Positions 1-5,529 of a stretch of DNA of 5,529 nt are shown piece after piece. The notes below the pieces were generated by a model. It saw only the letters and a list, made by a program, of their open reading frames with translations, did not search any database and had not been told where the DNA came from. Position 1 is the stretch's first letter; each line of letters opens with the position of its first letter. The stretch is from Acidobacteriaceae bacterium (GTDB lineage Bacteria; Acidobacteriota; Terriglobia; Terriglobales; Acidobacteriaceae): NCBI GenBank assembly GCA_003165095.1, contig PLSH01000203.1, positions 1 through 5,529 of the forward strand, in the 5' to 3' direction. A program made the translations under genes and the position numbers.

Positions 1-202
1 GCTGCACGCTCTGGGAGGTGTACGTCGCCGGAAAGCTGGTGCCCGTCACCTGGATGCCCTGGGCGCCGGCTGGTCTTGCCGCGTTCAACAGCAGCATCGC
101 AATCGCAGCCAACAGCAAGGCAATCCGAGATGCCGCACAAGGTCGACGGCGCGAGATACCGGCTCCGCAGGCAGTCCTCGAATTGTATTCGCGGTCCATC
201 AT
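1..202 (-). CDS. Secreted protein, N-terminal fragment (cut by window edge)
   Basis: Only the first 67 codons lie in the window and the frame is open to its edge. The start is ATG at 202. A GGAG sits at 213-210, 7 nt upstream, and favours this ATG over the one that follows at 199. The N-region is long and basic (about 26 residues, with S-R-R-R near 17-20). A hydrophobic core follows at about residues 27-42 (IALLLAAIAMLLLNAA), then a signal-peptidase-I-type A-G-A site, so cleavage after residue 47 is predicted. The mature protein begins GIQVTGTSFPATYTSQ, rich in Thr and Ser as in many extracellular beta-rich proteins, but too short to assign a family. The twin/triple arginine could mark a Tat signal, but no Phe-Leu-Lys follows, so Sec is at least as likely. 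It lies 43 nt downstream of the next gene on the same strand and is probably co-transcribed with it. Function unknown. Confidence 0.72.
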   Translation of the reverse strand, partial: MMDREYNSRTACGAGISRRRPCAASRIALLLAAIAMLLLNAARPAGAQGIQVTGTSFPATYTSQSVQ

Positions 203-245
203 CGCAGCTCTCCGTGCTTCCGAACGTTGAGTTTTTCCGAAGGAT

Positions 246-1190
246 TTAGGAGAAGCTGATGGTGACGGTGGTCGTAATGATCTGGCCAGCAGTGACCGAA
301 AGAGGGGTTGCTACTGCCGGTATCCCACTCGTGATCGTGGTAAACGTGAGGCTGACTAGAAACGATGTCTGGGGAGCCGTCATGGCGCTCTGACAACTCG
401 CTGAAGGGACCGTTGAACCTTGGCCGGAGGAAGTACCTACGAAGTGATACCCGTGGTACCAATCCGGGCTGACGAAGCTCGCCGTGCTGTTATAGCAAGT
501 CGGTACCAGACTTAGTACCGAATTAATCGTAGTAACTCCCGCAGGAACCGTAAAGTTGGTGCTCAAAACCCACGCGACAACGGGCGAAAACGTCACTTGG
601 GCTGTAGGACTCACACTCGGCGTGTTGCACGTAAACGGTTCATTTGTTGCGGAAGTCGGCGCGTTCGGATACATGCAAATATCTGTTACTCTGTATCCAT
701 TTCCTATCGGGTCTCCCGAAACGAATCCAATCGTTGGTGCTCCCGCTACGAGGTTGCCCGACAGCAGACCGGCGAGTAGCTGGTCCCCTGATATGCTGTC
801 CCCATCAAGAGTCACAAGCGAATTGTTGAACTCCCGGCGTTCGGCTACAGTCCCGTCAGGGTTCTTGACCTCCATCACCCAGTGGCCATGCACCTTGATG
901 CCCTCGCCGCCCGGCTTTCCGGGCTTCTGCGACTCTTCCTGTTCTTCACCGGCAGGCTTCGCAGCCGGATGGGCCGCAACCACCCCCGGCATGAGCGCGG
1001 AAAACGGAGCAGGCTCATACGTGCTGACCGTCGGCAACGCCGCGGACGCCGCCACTGTTGAAGCCGCAGCCGGCTTGGCCACCGCGCTCTGCTGGGCGAT
1101 CGCCGAACGCACTCCGCACAGCACCATCAATAAGCAGCACACGCCTGCCATCCAGCGACCAACATTCCCCTGTCCCATCGATTGCTTCAT
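246..1190 (-). CDS. Secreted paralog B with KVHGHW/NPDGT block, unknown function
   Basis: This gene encodes 314 residues. I chose the ATG at 1190 over an in-frame ATG at 1211. A strong GGAGGA lies 7 nt before it (1203-1198), and the upstream start would place that ribosome site inside the coding region. Residues 1-32 form a Sec signal peptide (core at about 15-27, A-I-A cleavage before Q33-Q34). An Ala/Pro-rich, then Glu/Lys/Gly-rich linker follows at about 35-91. The conserved block at 92-125 contains GIKVHGHWVMEVKNPDGT and is followed by GLLSGN at 141-146. The remaining Ser/Thr/Asn-rich part has four cysteines and looks beta-rich, and it ends VTISFS. About 26 of 34 residues of the block match the next gene upstream (1246-1986). 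I recall this block in acidobacterial hypothetical proteins but know no function for it. There is no LPXTG, lipobox or PEP-CTERM signal, so the product is probably periplasmic or extracellular. Confidence 0.85.
   Translation of the reverse strand: MKQSMGQGNVGRWMAGVCCLLMVLCGVRSAIAQQSAVAKPAAASTVAASAALPTVSTYEPAPFSALMPGVVAAHPAAKPAGEEQEESQKPGKPGGEGIKVHGHWVMEVKNPDGTVAERREFNNSLVTLDGDSISGDQLLAGLLSGNLVAGAPTIGFVSGDPIGNGYRVTDICMYPNAPTSATNEPFTCNTPSVSPTAQVTFSPVVAWVLSTNFTVPAGVTTINSVLSLVPTCYNSTASFVSPDWYHGYHFVGTSSGQGSTVPSASCQSAMTAPQTSFLVSLTFTTITSGIPAVATPLSVTAGQIITTTVTISFS
847..917 (-). repeat. Dispersed 71-bp direct repeat, copy in paralog B
   Basis: This stretch aligns without gaps to 1754-1824; by hand about 60 of 71 bases match. 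It encodes most of the conserved KVHGHW/NPDGT block of paralog B. It is the DNA trace of the gene duplication, not a mobile repeat. Mismatches are scattered, with many at third codon positions, as expected under protein-level selection. Confidence 0.8.
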
Positions 1191-1245
1191 CGTCGTATCC
1201 TCCTGCCACAATTTGCGTTCGTTATCTAAAACCGTTCGTACTGCT

Positions 1246-1986
1246 TTACGAGAAGCTGATCGTCACGCTAACCTGGACGATCTGCCCCGGCGAGATATTC
1301 GTGATAGGCGTGATGTTGGTTCCAGTAAAGTTATCGGTGCCTAAAACGCTGGGCCCAAAATCCGACGATGTTGCGCAAACTGCAGGAGTGATGGTCGTGT
1401 CCGGAGCATTCAAGCCTCCGCAGTAGCCGAGCGAGACGGACACGTTCCCAATGCTTCCGGTCTGGGAAGCAGTCAGCTGGCCAGCGAGAATAAGAGCGTA
1501 TGGCGTCGTGCCCTGATTCGCGTTGACCGTCTTGGTGAGTCCAACAACGCAGTTGGCGGTGCTACAGATTCCACCTGCCGCTATGCCTGTAAGCGACTGC
1601 ACCATGACACAATCATTGGAGGGACAAATACCTGACCCGGTGAGTGGGGTTAAGCTGACGACAAAGTCCCCTGTTACGTAATTCCCGCCCAGCAACCCGA
1701 CCAGGCTATAGCCGCTATCCTTCAATGAGTTCTCAAAAACTCGATGCTGCGCCAGAGTTCCGTCCGGGTTCTTCACATCGATGACCCAGTGTCCGTGGAC
1801 CTTGATGCCCTCGCTGCCCGGCTTGGCCGGATTCGGGGATTCCGCCGCAACTGCGACCGGAGCCGCACTTACTGGCGCCTGTTGTGCGATACCCGCCACT
1901 GTGAGGCCGAGTAACATAACCAGGCCGCAAGCTGCAGGGGCCAGGCGGATCGGACTTACGTAATGCTGCTTCATCATTCGGTTCAT
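1246..1986 (-). CDS. Secreted paralog A with KVHGHW/NPDGT block, unknown function
   Basis: This gene encodes 246 residues. The ATG at 1986 has GAGG (1996-1993) 6 nt upstream; in-frame ATGs at 1977 and 1974 are less well placed. The signal peptide covers residues 1-34 (core about 18-31, G-I-A before Q35-Q36). A short Ala/Pro linker leads to the conserved block at 55-88 (GIKVHGHWVIDVKNPDGT), then GLLGGN at 97-102. The middle carries a duplicated motif, GICPSNDCV near 119-127 and GICSTANCV near 139-147. Its CX4C pairs (C121/C126 and C141/C146) are exactly 20 residues apart, and two further cysteines follow. The C-terminus is GQIVQVSVTISFS, close to the end of paralog B. The gene lies 55 nt upstream of paralog B on the same strand, consistent with tandem duplication within an operon. 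An even number of cysteines in an exported protein suggests disulfides. The family is not one I can name, and a binding or structural surface role is only a guess. Confidence 0.85.
   Translation of the reverse strand: MNRMMKQHYVSPIRLAPAACGLVMLLGLTVAGIAQQAPVSAAPVAVAAESPNPAKPGSEGIKVHGHWVIDVKNPDGTLAQHRVFENSLKDSGYSLVGLLGGNYVTGDFVVSLTPLTGSGICPSNDCVMVQSLTGIAAGGICSTANCVVGLTKTVNANQGTTPYALILAGQLTASQTGSIGNVSVSLGYCGGLNAPDTTITPAVCATSSDFGPSVLGTDNFTGTNITPITNISPGQIVQVSVTISFS
1754..1824 (-). repeat. Dispersed 71-bp direct repeat, copy in paralog A
   Basis: This is the partner of 847-917, encoding the same conserved block in paralog A, in the same orientation and about 907 bp away. Outside this block the two genes are recognisably alike only near their 3' ends, around the codons for the shared C-terminal VTISFS. 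Confidence 0.8.
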
Positions 1987-2069
1987 TTCGGACCTCGCTG
2001 GAACTGATTTCGTGCTTCGATTTACTGGTTAGGCTGCACAGGGCAACCGTGCGGGAGTCGCGTGCGGCG

Positions 2070-2288
2070 TCACTCGCGCTTTGGCGGGGGCAGGCCCGTT
2101 GGCAACAGCAACCCCAATTCGCGCTGTCCATTCTCTGGCGTCTGCGAACTGCCGTCAGCCATCGTTCCGGCCGTTACCGAGATCCACTCGCGCTCGATGC
2201 AGATTTCGATCTCACGGTGCACGATCCTCTGTGCATCCTCTGCTGGGACCGCTTCCTCAGATCGAATCTTGCGATTTAGGAATTTCAT
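2070..2288 (-). CDS. Possible small hypothetical protein (72 aa)
   Basis: The open frame runs from ATG at 2288 to TGA at 2070 and is read in the same direction as the secreted cluster, ending 83 nt before paralog A. GGGAG (2301-2297) lies 8 nt upstream of the ATG, a good ribosome site. By my count about 68% of codons end in G or C, which fits a coding frame in this genome. The peptide is charged: a basic start (MKFLNRKIR), an acidic middle with a likely amphipathic helix (DAQRIVHREIEICIEREW), and a Pro-rich basic tail. There is no signal peptide or membrane segment, so it would be cytoplasmic. I recognise no family. Frames on the other strand are also open across this stretch, so it may be spurious. 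If real, it would be the first gene of the cluster and the one facing the divergent regulator. Confidence 0.42.
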   Translation of the reverse strand: MKFLNRKIRSEEAVPAEDAQRIVHREIEICIEREWISVTAGTMADGSSQTPENGQRELGLLLPTGLPPPKRE

Positions 2289-2331
2289 GCCTCGTGCTCC
2301 CGTATACTGCTCGCAGCTATCTGACTTCTGC

Positions 2332-2359
2332 TTGACTACACCGCACTACGCATTGAAAT
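2332..2359 (+). promoter_or_regulatory. Candidate sigma-70-type promoter of the wHTH/TPR gene
   Basis: TTGACT (2332-2337) resembles a -35 box with five of six consensus bases. It is followed after 16 bp by TGAAAT (2354-2359), a four-of-six -10 box. Transcription would start near 2366, about 35 nt before the TTG start codon. The -10 box coincides with the first of the phased repeats. This is a motif match only, and such matches occur by chance. Confidence 0.3.
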
Positions 2360-2388
2360 GTCTTGAAATCGTTCTGGAATATTCTGGA
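2353..2388 (+). promoter_or_regulatory. 10-bp-phased direct repeats, candidate operator
   Basis: TTGAAAT occurs at 2353-2359 and again at 2363-2369. TTCTGGA occurs at 2372-2378 and again at 2382-2388. Each pair is spaced exactly 10 bp, one helical turn. OmpR/PhoB-type winged-helix proteins classically bind direct repeats of about 10-11 bp, and the gene that starts 12 bp downstream encodes such a domain. I infer possible autoregulation. The second pair overlaps the GGAGA that would serve as the ribosome site, so bound protein could also block the early transcribed region. Confidence 0.4.
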
Positions 2389-2400
2389 GATTTCTAGGGA

Positions 2401-4749
2401 TTGGGTAAGTACTTGTCCTTCAATGGGTTGTATCGATTCGACGAATTCGAGCTGGATCCCTCCCAGCGTTCCCTGACGCGAAACGGAGCTACTCTCTCCC
2501 TGTCTTCCAAGGGATTTCAGGTGCTCAGCTACCTCGTTGCCAACCCAGGACGGGTTGTGACCAAGGAAGAACTGCTGAAGGCGGTTTGGCCGGATTCGTT
2601 TGTGGAGGAAAGCAATCTGCCCGGATACATCTCCGGCCTGCGCAAAGTGCTCACCGACCGCGCCAGCTATATTGCGACGGTTCCCGGTCAGGGCTACCAG
2701 TTCACAGCGAGGGTGCAGGCTGAGACGCCCGCCGATCTACCACCCCAACCCCGGCCCGAAGATCTCCAACCCCAAAACGTACAGTTCATGCGAGAGCGAT
2801 CGCGCATCGTCATCCGCGAGACTTCATCCCCGGCCGCGCTGACGCAATCAAAACCGCTGCTTCACCGCTGGACTGTCTGGGCCGGAATTGGCGTTGCAAT
2901 CGTCGCCGGCGCCGCAACCTGGTATGGCTTTTACATTCACCAGCAGTCCCAGGAGCTGAGCAAAGTGATGGTGGGCGACTTTCTTAACCTTACCGGCGAC
3001 CCCGCCTTCGACCACACCTTGAAGAGCTCGTTGGAACTCAGCTTGGCGCAATCTCCCTACATTCAGTTGATGGGCTCAGCAGAAGAGCAATCCGTCCTGA
3101 GCACTATGCAAAAGGCGCAGGACTCGCCACTGCTCGGCGACATCGCTCTCGAGGTCTGCAGGCGCAGCAACTACCAGGTGTTGCTGCGGGGCAAAATCGC
3201 TTCTGGCGACAAGTGGGGAAGCGACGCCATGTCGCTTGAGGCGGTGGACTGCCTGACCGGCAAGACTTTGACACTGCTTCGAGCAGATGCCTCCGATAAA
3301 GACTCTGTGCTGAGCACTCTCGATGGTCTCGCCGCCGGCGCTCGCAAAAAGGTCGGCGAATCCAGCCAGTCGGTCGAGCAATTCGACGTGCCCATCATGA
3401 ACGAGAGCACCTTTTCCTTCGACGCTCTCCAGGCCTTCAACACCGGATCCAGTCTTGGCAGCCAAGGCAAGATTCTGGAGTGTATTCCCTACTTTCAAAA
3501 GGCGGTTGACCTTGATCCGAAGTTCGCCATGGCCCAGGCTAGCCTCGGCACGGCTTATCTCACCCTCGGCGACACAAAAAAAGCCGGCGGCTACTCCAAG
3601 GTGGCGTTCGACCTGAGTGGGGGCGTTAGTCAGTGGGAGAGGCTCTACATCCGCTACAACTACTACCTGATGACCCTTCACGATCTCGACAGCGCCGTGA
3701 GTGACACGGAAGAGTGGACCCGGATCTATCCACGGGACGAGACATCGTGGGAGGCTCTTTCATACCTCGAGATTCAGATTGGCAACTATCCGGCTGCCGT
3801 CCAAGCGGCCCGGCACGCGTTGCAGATGAGCCCCGTCAAATACGTAGTCGAGTATGAGAACATTGCGGACGCCTCCATGCGAGAGGGTCGGTTTGCTGAC
3901 GCAAAACGCACGATTGCCGAGGCTCAGGCCCAGGGTAAGGACGGACCGGCGTTGCATCAGCTTCTGCTTCAGATCGCCTTCCTGGAGCACGATCCACAAG
4001 CCACGCAACGCGAAATTGCATGGGCCGGCGGCCATCCTGAGTTATGGTTGTCGTTGGAAATCCAGGCCATCCTCGCTGCTGACCTTGGGAAGGAGCAGGA
4101 GTCGGAGTCGCTCTTTCACAGCACCATGTCCGATGCCATCAAGGAAGGACAGCCCGCCCTGACCGATTCCATGATGCTCGGCGAGGCCGGGGTTGAGGTC
4201 GATCTGGGGCAAATGGCCAAGGCCACGCAGCTTCTCGCGCAAGTCAAGGACCACGGAAGCATCACTTGGGCTCTCCTTGCTACCAAAGCAGGTTCAACAA
4301 CCGCTGCGGACCGTTACTTCAAGCTGCCCAATGAATATCCCAACGACACCCTTGCGAACAAAGTGTTGGTGCCGGAGCTCAAAGCCGTGTTGGCGCTACG
4401 GCGTAACGACCCGGTGGCAGCTATCGCACTTCTCGAAGCCAGCAGGCCTTATGAATTAGTGTCACCCGAGGTGATTGAGGTGCGGGGAGAAGCTTACCTC
4501 GCGGCAAAGCAGGGCGCGAAGGCCAGGGAAGAGTTCCAAAAGCTCATAGACCACCCAGCTGTCGAGGAACCGACGATGCCGAAGACCATCCTCGCGCATC
4601 TCGGCCTTGCACGCGCCGACCAATTGCAAGGCCAAAAGGAAGAGAGCCGGAAGGAATATCAAACCTTCTTTAGCCTATGGAAAGATGGTGACGCCGATCT
4701 TCCAGTCCTGAAACAAGCTCATCTTGAATGCGCCGCTCTCCAAAAATAG
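2401..4749 (+). CDS. CadC-like membrane-anchored winged-helix regulator with periplasmic TPR region
   Basis: This gene encodes 782 residues. It starts at TTG, because TAG lies directly before it in frame. GGAGA (2386-2390) is 10 nt upstream; TTG at 2413 is an alternative. Residues 11-105 form an OmpR/CadC-type winged helix (YRFDEFELDP strand region, KGFQVLSYLV helix, EELLKAVW, recognition helix region NLPGYISGLRKVL, wing ending VPGQGYQF). A Pro-rich linker (about 106-155) leads to one membrane span at about 157-181. The periplasmic part starts with a VMVGDFLNLTGDPAFD segment, as I recall from acidobacterial TPR proteins, in a domain (about 188-330) with two cysteines, C253 and C284. TPR-like helical repeats follow from about 350 to the C-terminus; the clearest is ECIPYFQKAVDLDP near 360-373. 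It probably senses an envelope signal and binds DNA while membrane-bound, as CadC/ToxR proteins do. No receiver domain is present. The ligand and target genes are unknown; the divergent secreted cluster is the nearest candidate target. Confidence 0.88.
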   Translation: MGKYLSFNGLYRFDEFELDPSQRSLTRNGATLSLSSKGFQVLSYLVANPGRVVTKEELLKAVWPDSFVEESNLPGYISGLRKVLTDRASYIATVPGQGYQFTARVQAETPADLPPQPRPEDLQPQNVQFMRERSRIVIRETSSPAALTQSKPLLHRWTVWAGIGVAIVAGAATWYGFYIHQQSQELSKVMVGDFLNLTGDPAFDHTLKSSLELSLAQSPYIQLMGSAEEQSVLSTMQKAQDSPLLGDIALEVCRRSNYQVLLRGKIASGDKWGSDAMSLEAVDCLTGKTLTLLRADASDKDSVLSTLDGLAAGARKKVGESSQSVEQFDVPIMNESTFSFDALQAFNTGSSLGSQGKILECIPYFQKAVDLDPKFAMAQASLGTAYLTLGDTKKAGGYSKVAFDLSGGVSQWERLYIRYNYYLMTLHDLDSAVSDTEEWTRIYPRDETSWEALSYLEIQIGNYPAAVQAARHALQMSPVKYVVEYENIADASMREGRFADAKRTIAEAQAQGKDGPALHQLLLQIAFLEHDPQATQREIAWAGGHPELWLSLEIQAILAADLGKEQESESLFHSTMSDAIKEGQPALTDSMMLGEAGVEVDLGQMAKATQLLAQVKDHGSITWALLATKAGSTTAADRYFKLPNEYPNDTLANKVLVPELKAVLALRRNDPVAAIALLEASRPYELVSPEVIEVRGEAYLAAKQGAKAREEFQKLIDHPAVEEPTMPKTILAHLGLARADQLQGQKEESRKEYQTFFSLWKDGDADLPVLKQAHLECAALQK

Positions 4750-4865
4750 CAATACATAACTGCGCCACGCCAAAACTCTGTCCGACCCGGATCTTATGCG
4801 TCCTAACAGATAGTTACGGCTTCATCAAGTAGACGACACACCAACTTTCTCTGTACATCTACTTT

Positions 4866-4955
4866 TCCCAGCGCCGCAGCGGCTTCGTTCAAGTCGGCTT
4901 GTATTCATTGAAGCATCACACAGCATGATCTTTCGAAGAGGAGTCGGCGCTGGGA
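4866..4955. repeat. Long-range inverted repeat with internal hairpins
   Basis: TCCCAGCGCCG at 4866-4876 is the exact reverse complement of 4945-4955. After a 6-nt symmetric mismatch, a second pair CTTCG/CGAAG (4883-4887 with 4934-4938) continues the stem. The enclosed 46 nt contain weaker pairings, including CAAG/CTTG (4890-4901) and ATCA/TGAT (4915-4929). The whole could fold as a branched structure. A plus-strand T-run (4967-4971) begins only 11 nt past the stem, too far for a standard terminator. It could be a small structured RNA, a relic repeat element or chance. Confidence 0.4.
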
Positions 4956-4990
4956 TGGTCACGTTGTTTTTAAAGGTATAGGTTTTCAAA

Positions 4991-5015
4991 CGGCCGAATT
5001 GATGAGATCCGGCCG
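4991..5015. repeat. GC-rich hairpin without T-run
   Basis: CGGCCGAAT (4991-4999) pairs with ATCCGGCCG (5007-5015) with one mismatch, leaving a 7-nt loop. The stem is strong, but neither side is followed by a good T-tract, so an intrinsic terminator is not well supported. It could help end transcription from either side of this convergent region. Confidence 0.35.
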
Positions 5016-5119
5016 ATAATTCTGTTGGGTTTATGAGGCGTGCTTTTCGAACCATTTTTAAAGACATCTGAAAGCACCCCCTAGAGTCGCGTTCCGAGTG
5101 GTTGGTCGGCTAACCGGCA

Positions 5120-5529
5120 GTACTGGGTATCCATTTGACTCAGGTTCCCCCAACCGGTTGTGGTTTGGGTTATTTCCTTTTGATTGCCGAGTCAACAATC
5201 TGTCTGTAGGTAGTTGGTTCGATTACGACGGCCTGCTGCACCAGGCGGTAGAAGAGTTTGCCTCGGCTGCGCGATTTGCGGCGGTTGAAGCGGAACGTGA
5301 ATTCGTTTAGGTAATCCTGAAGATGTTCCCCGGCGACAGATCCCTGGTGGGTTCCCAACAACCAGCGCTTCAGTAGCGAAAAGACCTGATGGACACGTGG
5401 CAGCAACTCGGCAGCTCGCTCCGAATGCCCCTTTTGATTGCTGATACGGTGTTGATAGGCGGCCTTGCGCAGCGGCACGTAGCCGGACCAGCCGTCCGTA
5501 TGCACGGTGCTGCCGGGTTCGATGCTGTC
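5120..5529 (-). mobile_element. IS1595-family (ISXO2-like) insertion sequence, partial
   Basis: The transposase C-terminus identifies the element, which continues beyond the right edge of the window. Its outer end must lie somewhere between about 5098 and 5169. The segment TACTGGGTATCCATTTGACT at 5120-5139 is a candidate for the terminal inverted repeat, but the other end is not visible, so the boundary given here is approximate. A perfect palindrome CAACCGGTTG lies at 5151-5160 between this segment and the transposase stop. Elements of this family usually make 8-bp target duplications; none can be tested here. The element is convergent with the regulator gene and does not interrupt it. Confidence 0.6.
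5170..5529 (-). CDS. IS1595-family (ISXO2-like) transposase, C-terminal part
   Basis: The last 119 codons are present, ending at TAA (5172-5170). The frame is open through the window edge, so the start lies outside; an internal GTG at 5505 is not the start. The visible part begins SIEPGSTVHTDGWSGY, which holds the second catalytic aspartate (D of TDGW) of the DDE domain. VHQVFSLLKRWLLGTHQGS and YLNEFTFRFNRRKSRSRGK follow; the glutamate in LNEF is the likely third acidic residue. Family members are usually around 300 residues, with an N-terminal zinc-ribbon and helix-turn-helix region that would lie to the right of this window. Nothing in the visible portion is disrupted, so the element could be intact. 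It catalyses cut-and-paste or copy movement of its own element and has no evident link to the regulator system. Confidence 0.92.
   Translation of the reverse strand, partial: DSIEPGSTVHTDGWSGYVPLRKAAYQHRISNQKGHSERAAELLPRVHQVFSLLKRWLLGTHQGSVAGEHLQDYLNEFTFRFNRRKSRSRGKLFYRLVQQAVVIEPTTYRQIVDSAIKRK

Larger units (their letters stand above)
4750..5097. other. Non-coding stretch between convergent genes
   Basis: I see no convincing gene here. A minus-strand frame at 4825-5067 (80 codons) lacks a properly spaced ribosome site and resembles nothing I know. The stretch is more T/A-rich than the genes beside it, especially near 4960-5065. It contains an 11-bp inverted repeat (4866-4876 with 4945-4955), a GC-rich hairpin (4991-5015) and two copies of TTTTTAAAG (4967-4975 and 5055-5063). 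No hairpin followed directly by a T-run was found, so the terminator of the regulator gene is not identified. Confidence 0.6.

Noticed and set aside
218..241. Direct repeat TTCCGAA at 218-224 and 235-241
   Set aside because: It is short, the spacing is 17 bp, and it lies in an intra-operon gap; chance is likely.
556..1344. 262-codon plus-strand open frame
   Set aside because: It runs antisense across paralog B into the 3' end of paralog A. Both have signal peptides, ribosome sites and mutual homology. Its translation has no recognisable domain, so it is a shadow.
1733..2131. 132-codon minus-strand open frame over the start of paralog A
   Set aside because: It overlaps the signal peptide and conserved block of paralog A in another frame and its product is low-complexity without a recognisable motif.
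2289..2320. TATACG as a -10 box for the minus-strand cluster
   Set aside because: No acceptable -35 box lies upstream, and the start of transcription would fall in the ribosome site of the 72-residue frame.
3076..3681. 201-codon minus-strand open frame
   Set aside because: It lies entirely inside the regulator gene, antisense to well-recognised domain sequence; a G/C-rich shadow frame.
4750..4865. Intrinsic terminator just after the regulator gene
   Set aside because: Only a 4-bp TAAC/GTTA pairing was found, with no GC-rich stem followed by a T-run.
4866..4955. tRNA or tRNA-like gene from the cloverleaf-like pairing
   Set aside because: The outer stem is 11 bp rather than 7, and no T-arm GTTCGA box or convincing anticodon arm can be placed.
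4825..5067. 80-codon minus-strand open frame
   Set aside because: No well-spaced ribosome site, it crosses the inverted repeat and the hairpin, and the translation resembles no family I know.

Overview
The window most likely comes from the chromosome of an acidobacterium (Acidobacteriota, Terriglobia-like). The main reason is the gene at 2401-4749. It joins an OmpR/CadC-type winged-helix domain, one membrane span and a periplasmic TPR region, an architecture I recall as strongly expanded in that phylum. The small secreted proteins carrying a 'GIKVHGHWV..VKNPDGT' block also fit. This placement is recognition from memory, not a database result.

Layout: (1) 1-2288, minus strand, is a probable co-directional cluster, read from right to left. 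It holds a possible 72-residue protein (2070-2288), two paralogous secreted proteins of unknown function (1246-1986 and 246-1190), and the N-terminus of a third secreted protein cut by the window edge (1-202). The gaps are 83, 55 and 43 nt, and each start has a Shine-Dalgarno-like sequence. (2) 2289-2400 is a 112-bp divergent intergenic region. It carries a candidate promoter and two pairs of 7-bp direct repeats at exact 10-bp spacing. (3) 2401-4749, plus strand, is the 782-residue membrane-anchored winged-helix/TPR regulator, starting at TTG. (4) 4750-5169 is non-coding apart from secondary-structure elements: an 11-bp perfect inverted repeat (4866/4955) and a GC-rich hairpin (4991-5015). Its right part probably includes the end of an insertion sequence. 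(5) 5170-5529, minus strand, is the C-terminal part of an IS1595-family (ISXO2-like) DDE transposase that runs out of the window.

How the parts may work together (inference): the regulator would sense something outside the cytoplasmic membrane through its periplasmic domain. It would then act through its cytoplasmic winged helix on the shared intergenic region, controlling its own gene and possibly the divergent secreted-protein cluster. The most notable items are the paralogous pair, with conserved N- and C-terminal blocks around a divergent, cysteine-containing middle, and the 10-bp-phased repeats in front of an OmpR-type regulator. No RNA gene or CRISPR array was seen, and no convincing intrinsic terminator.
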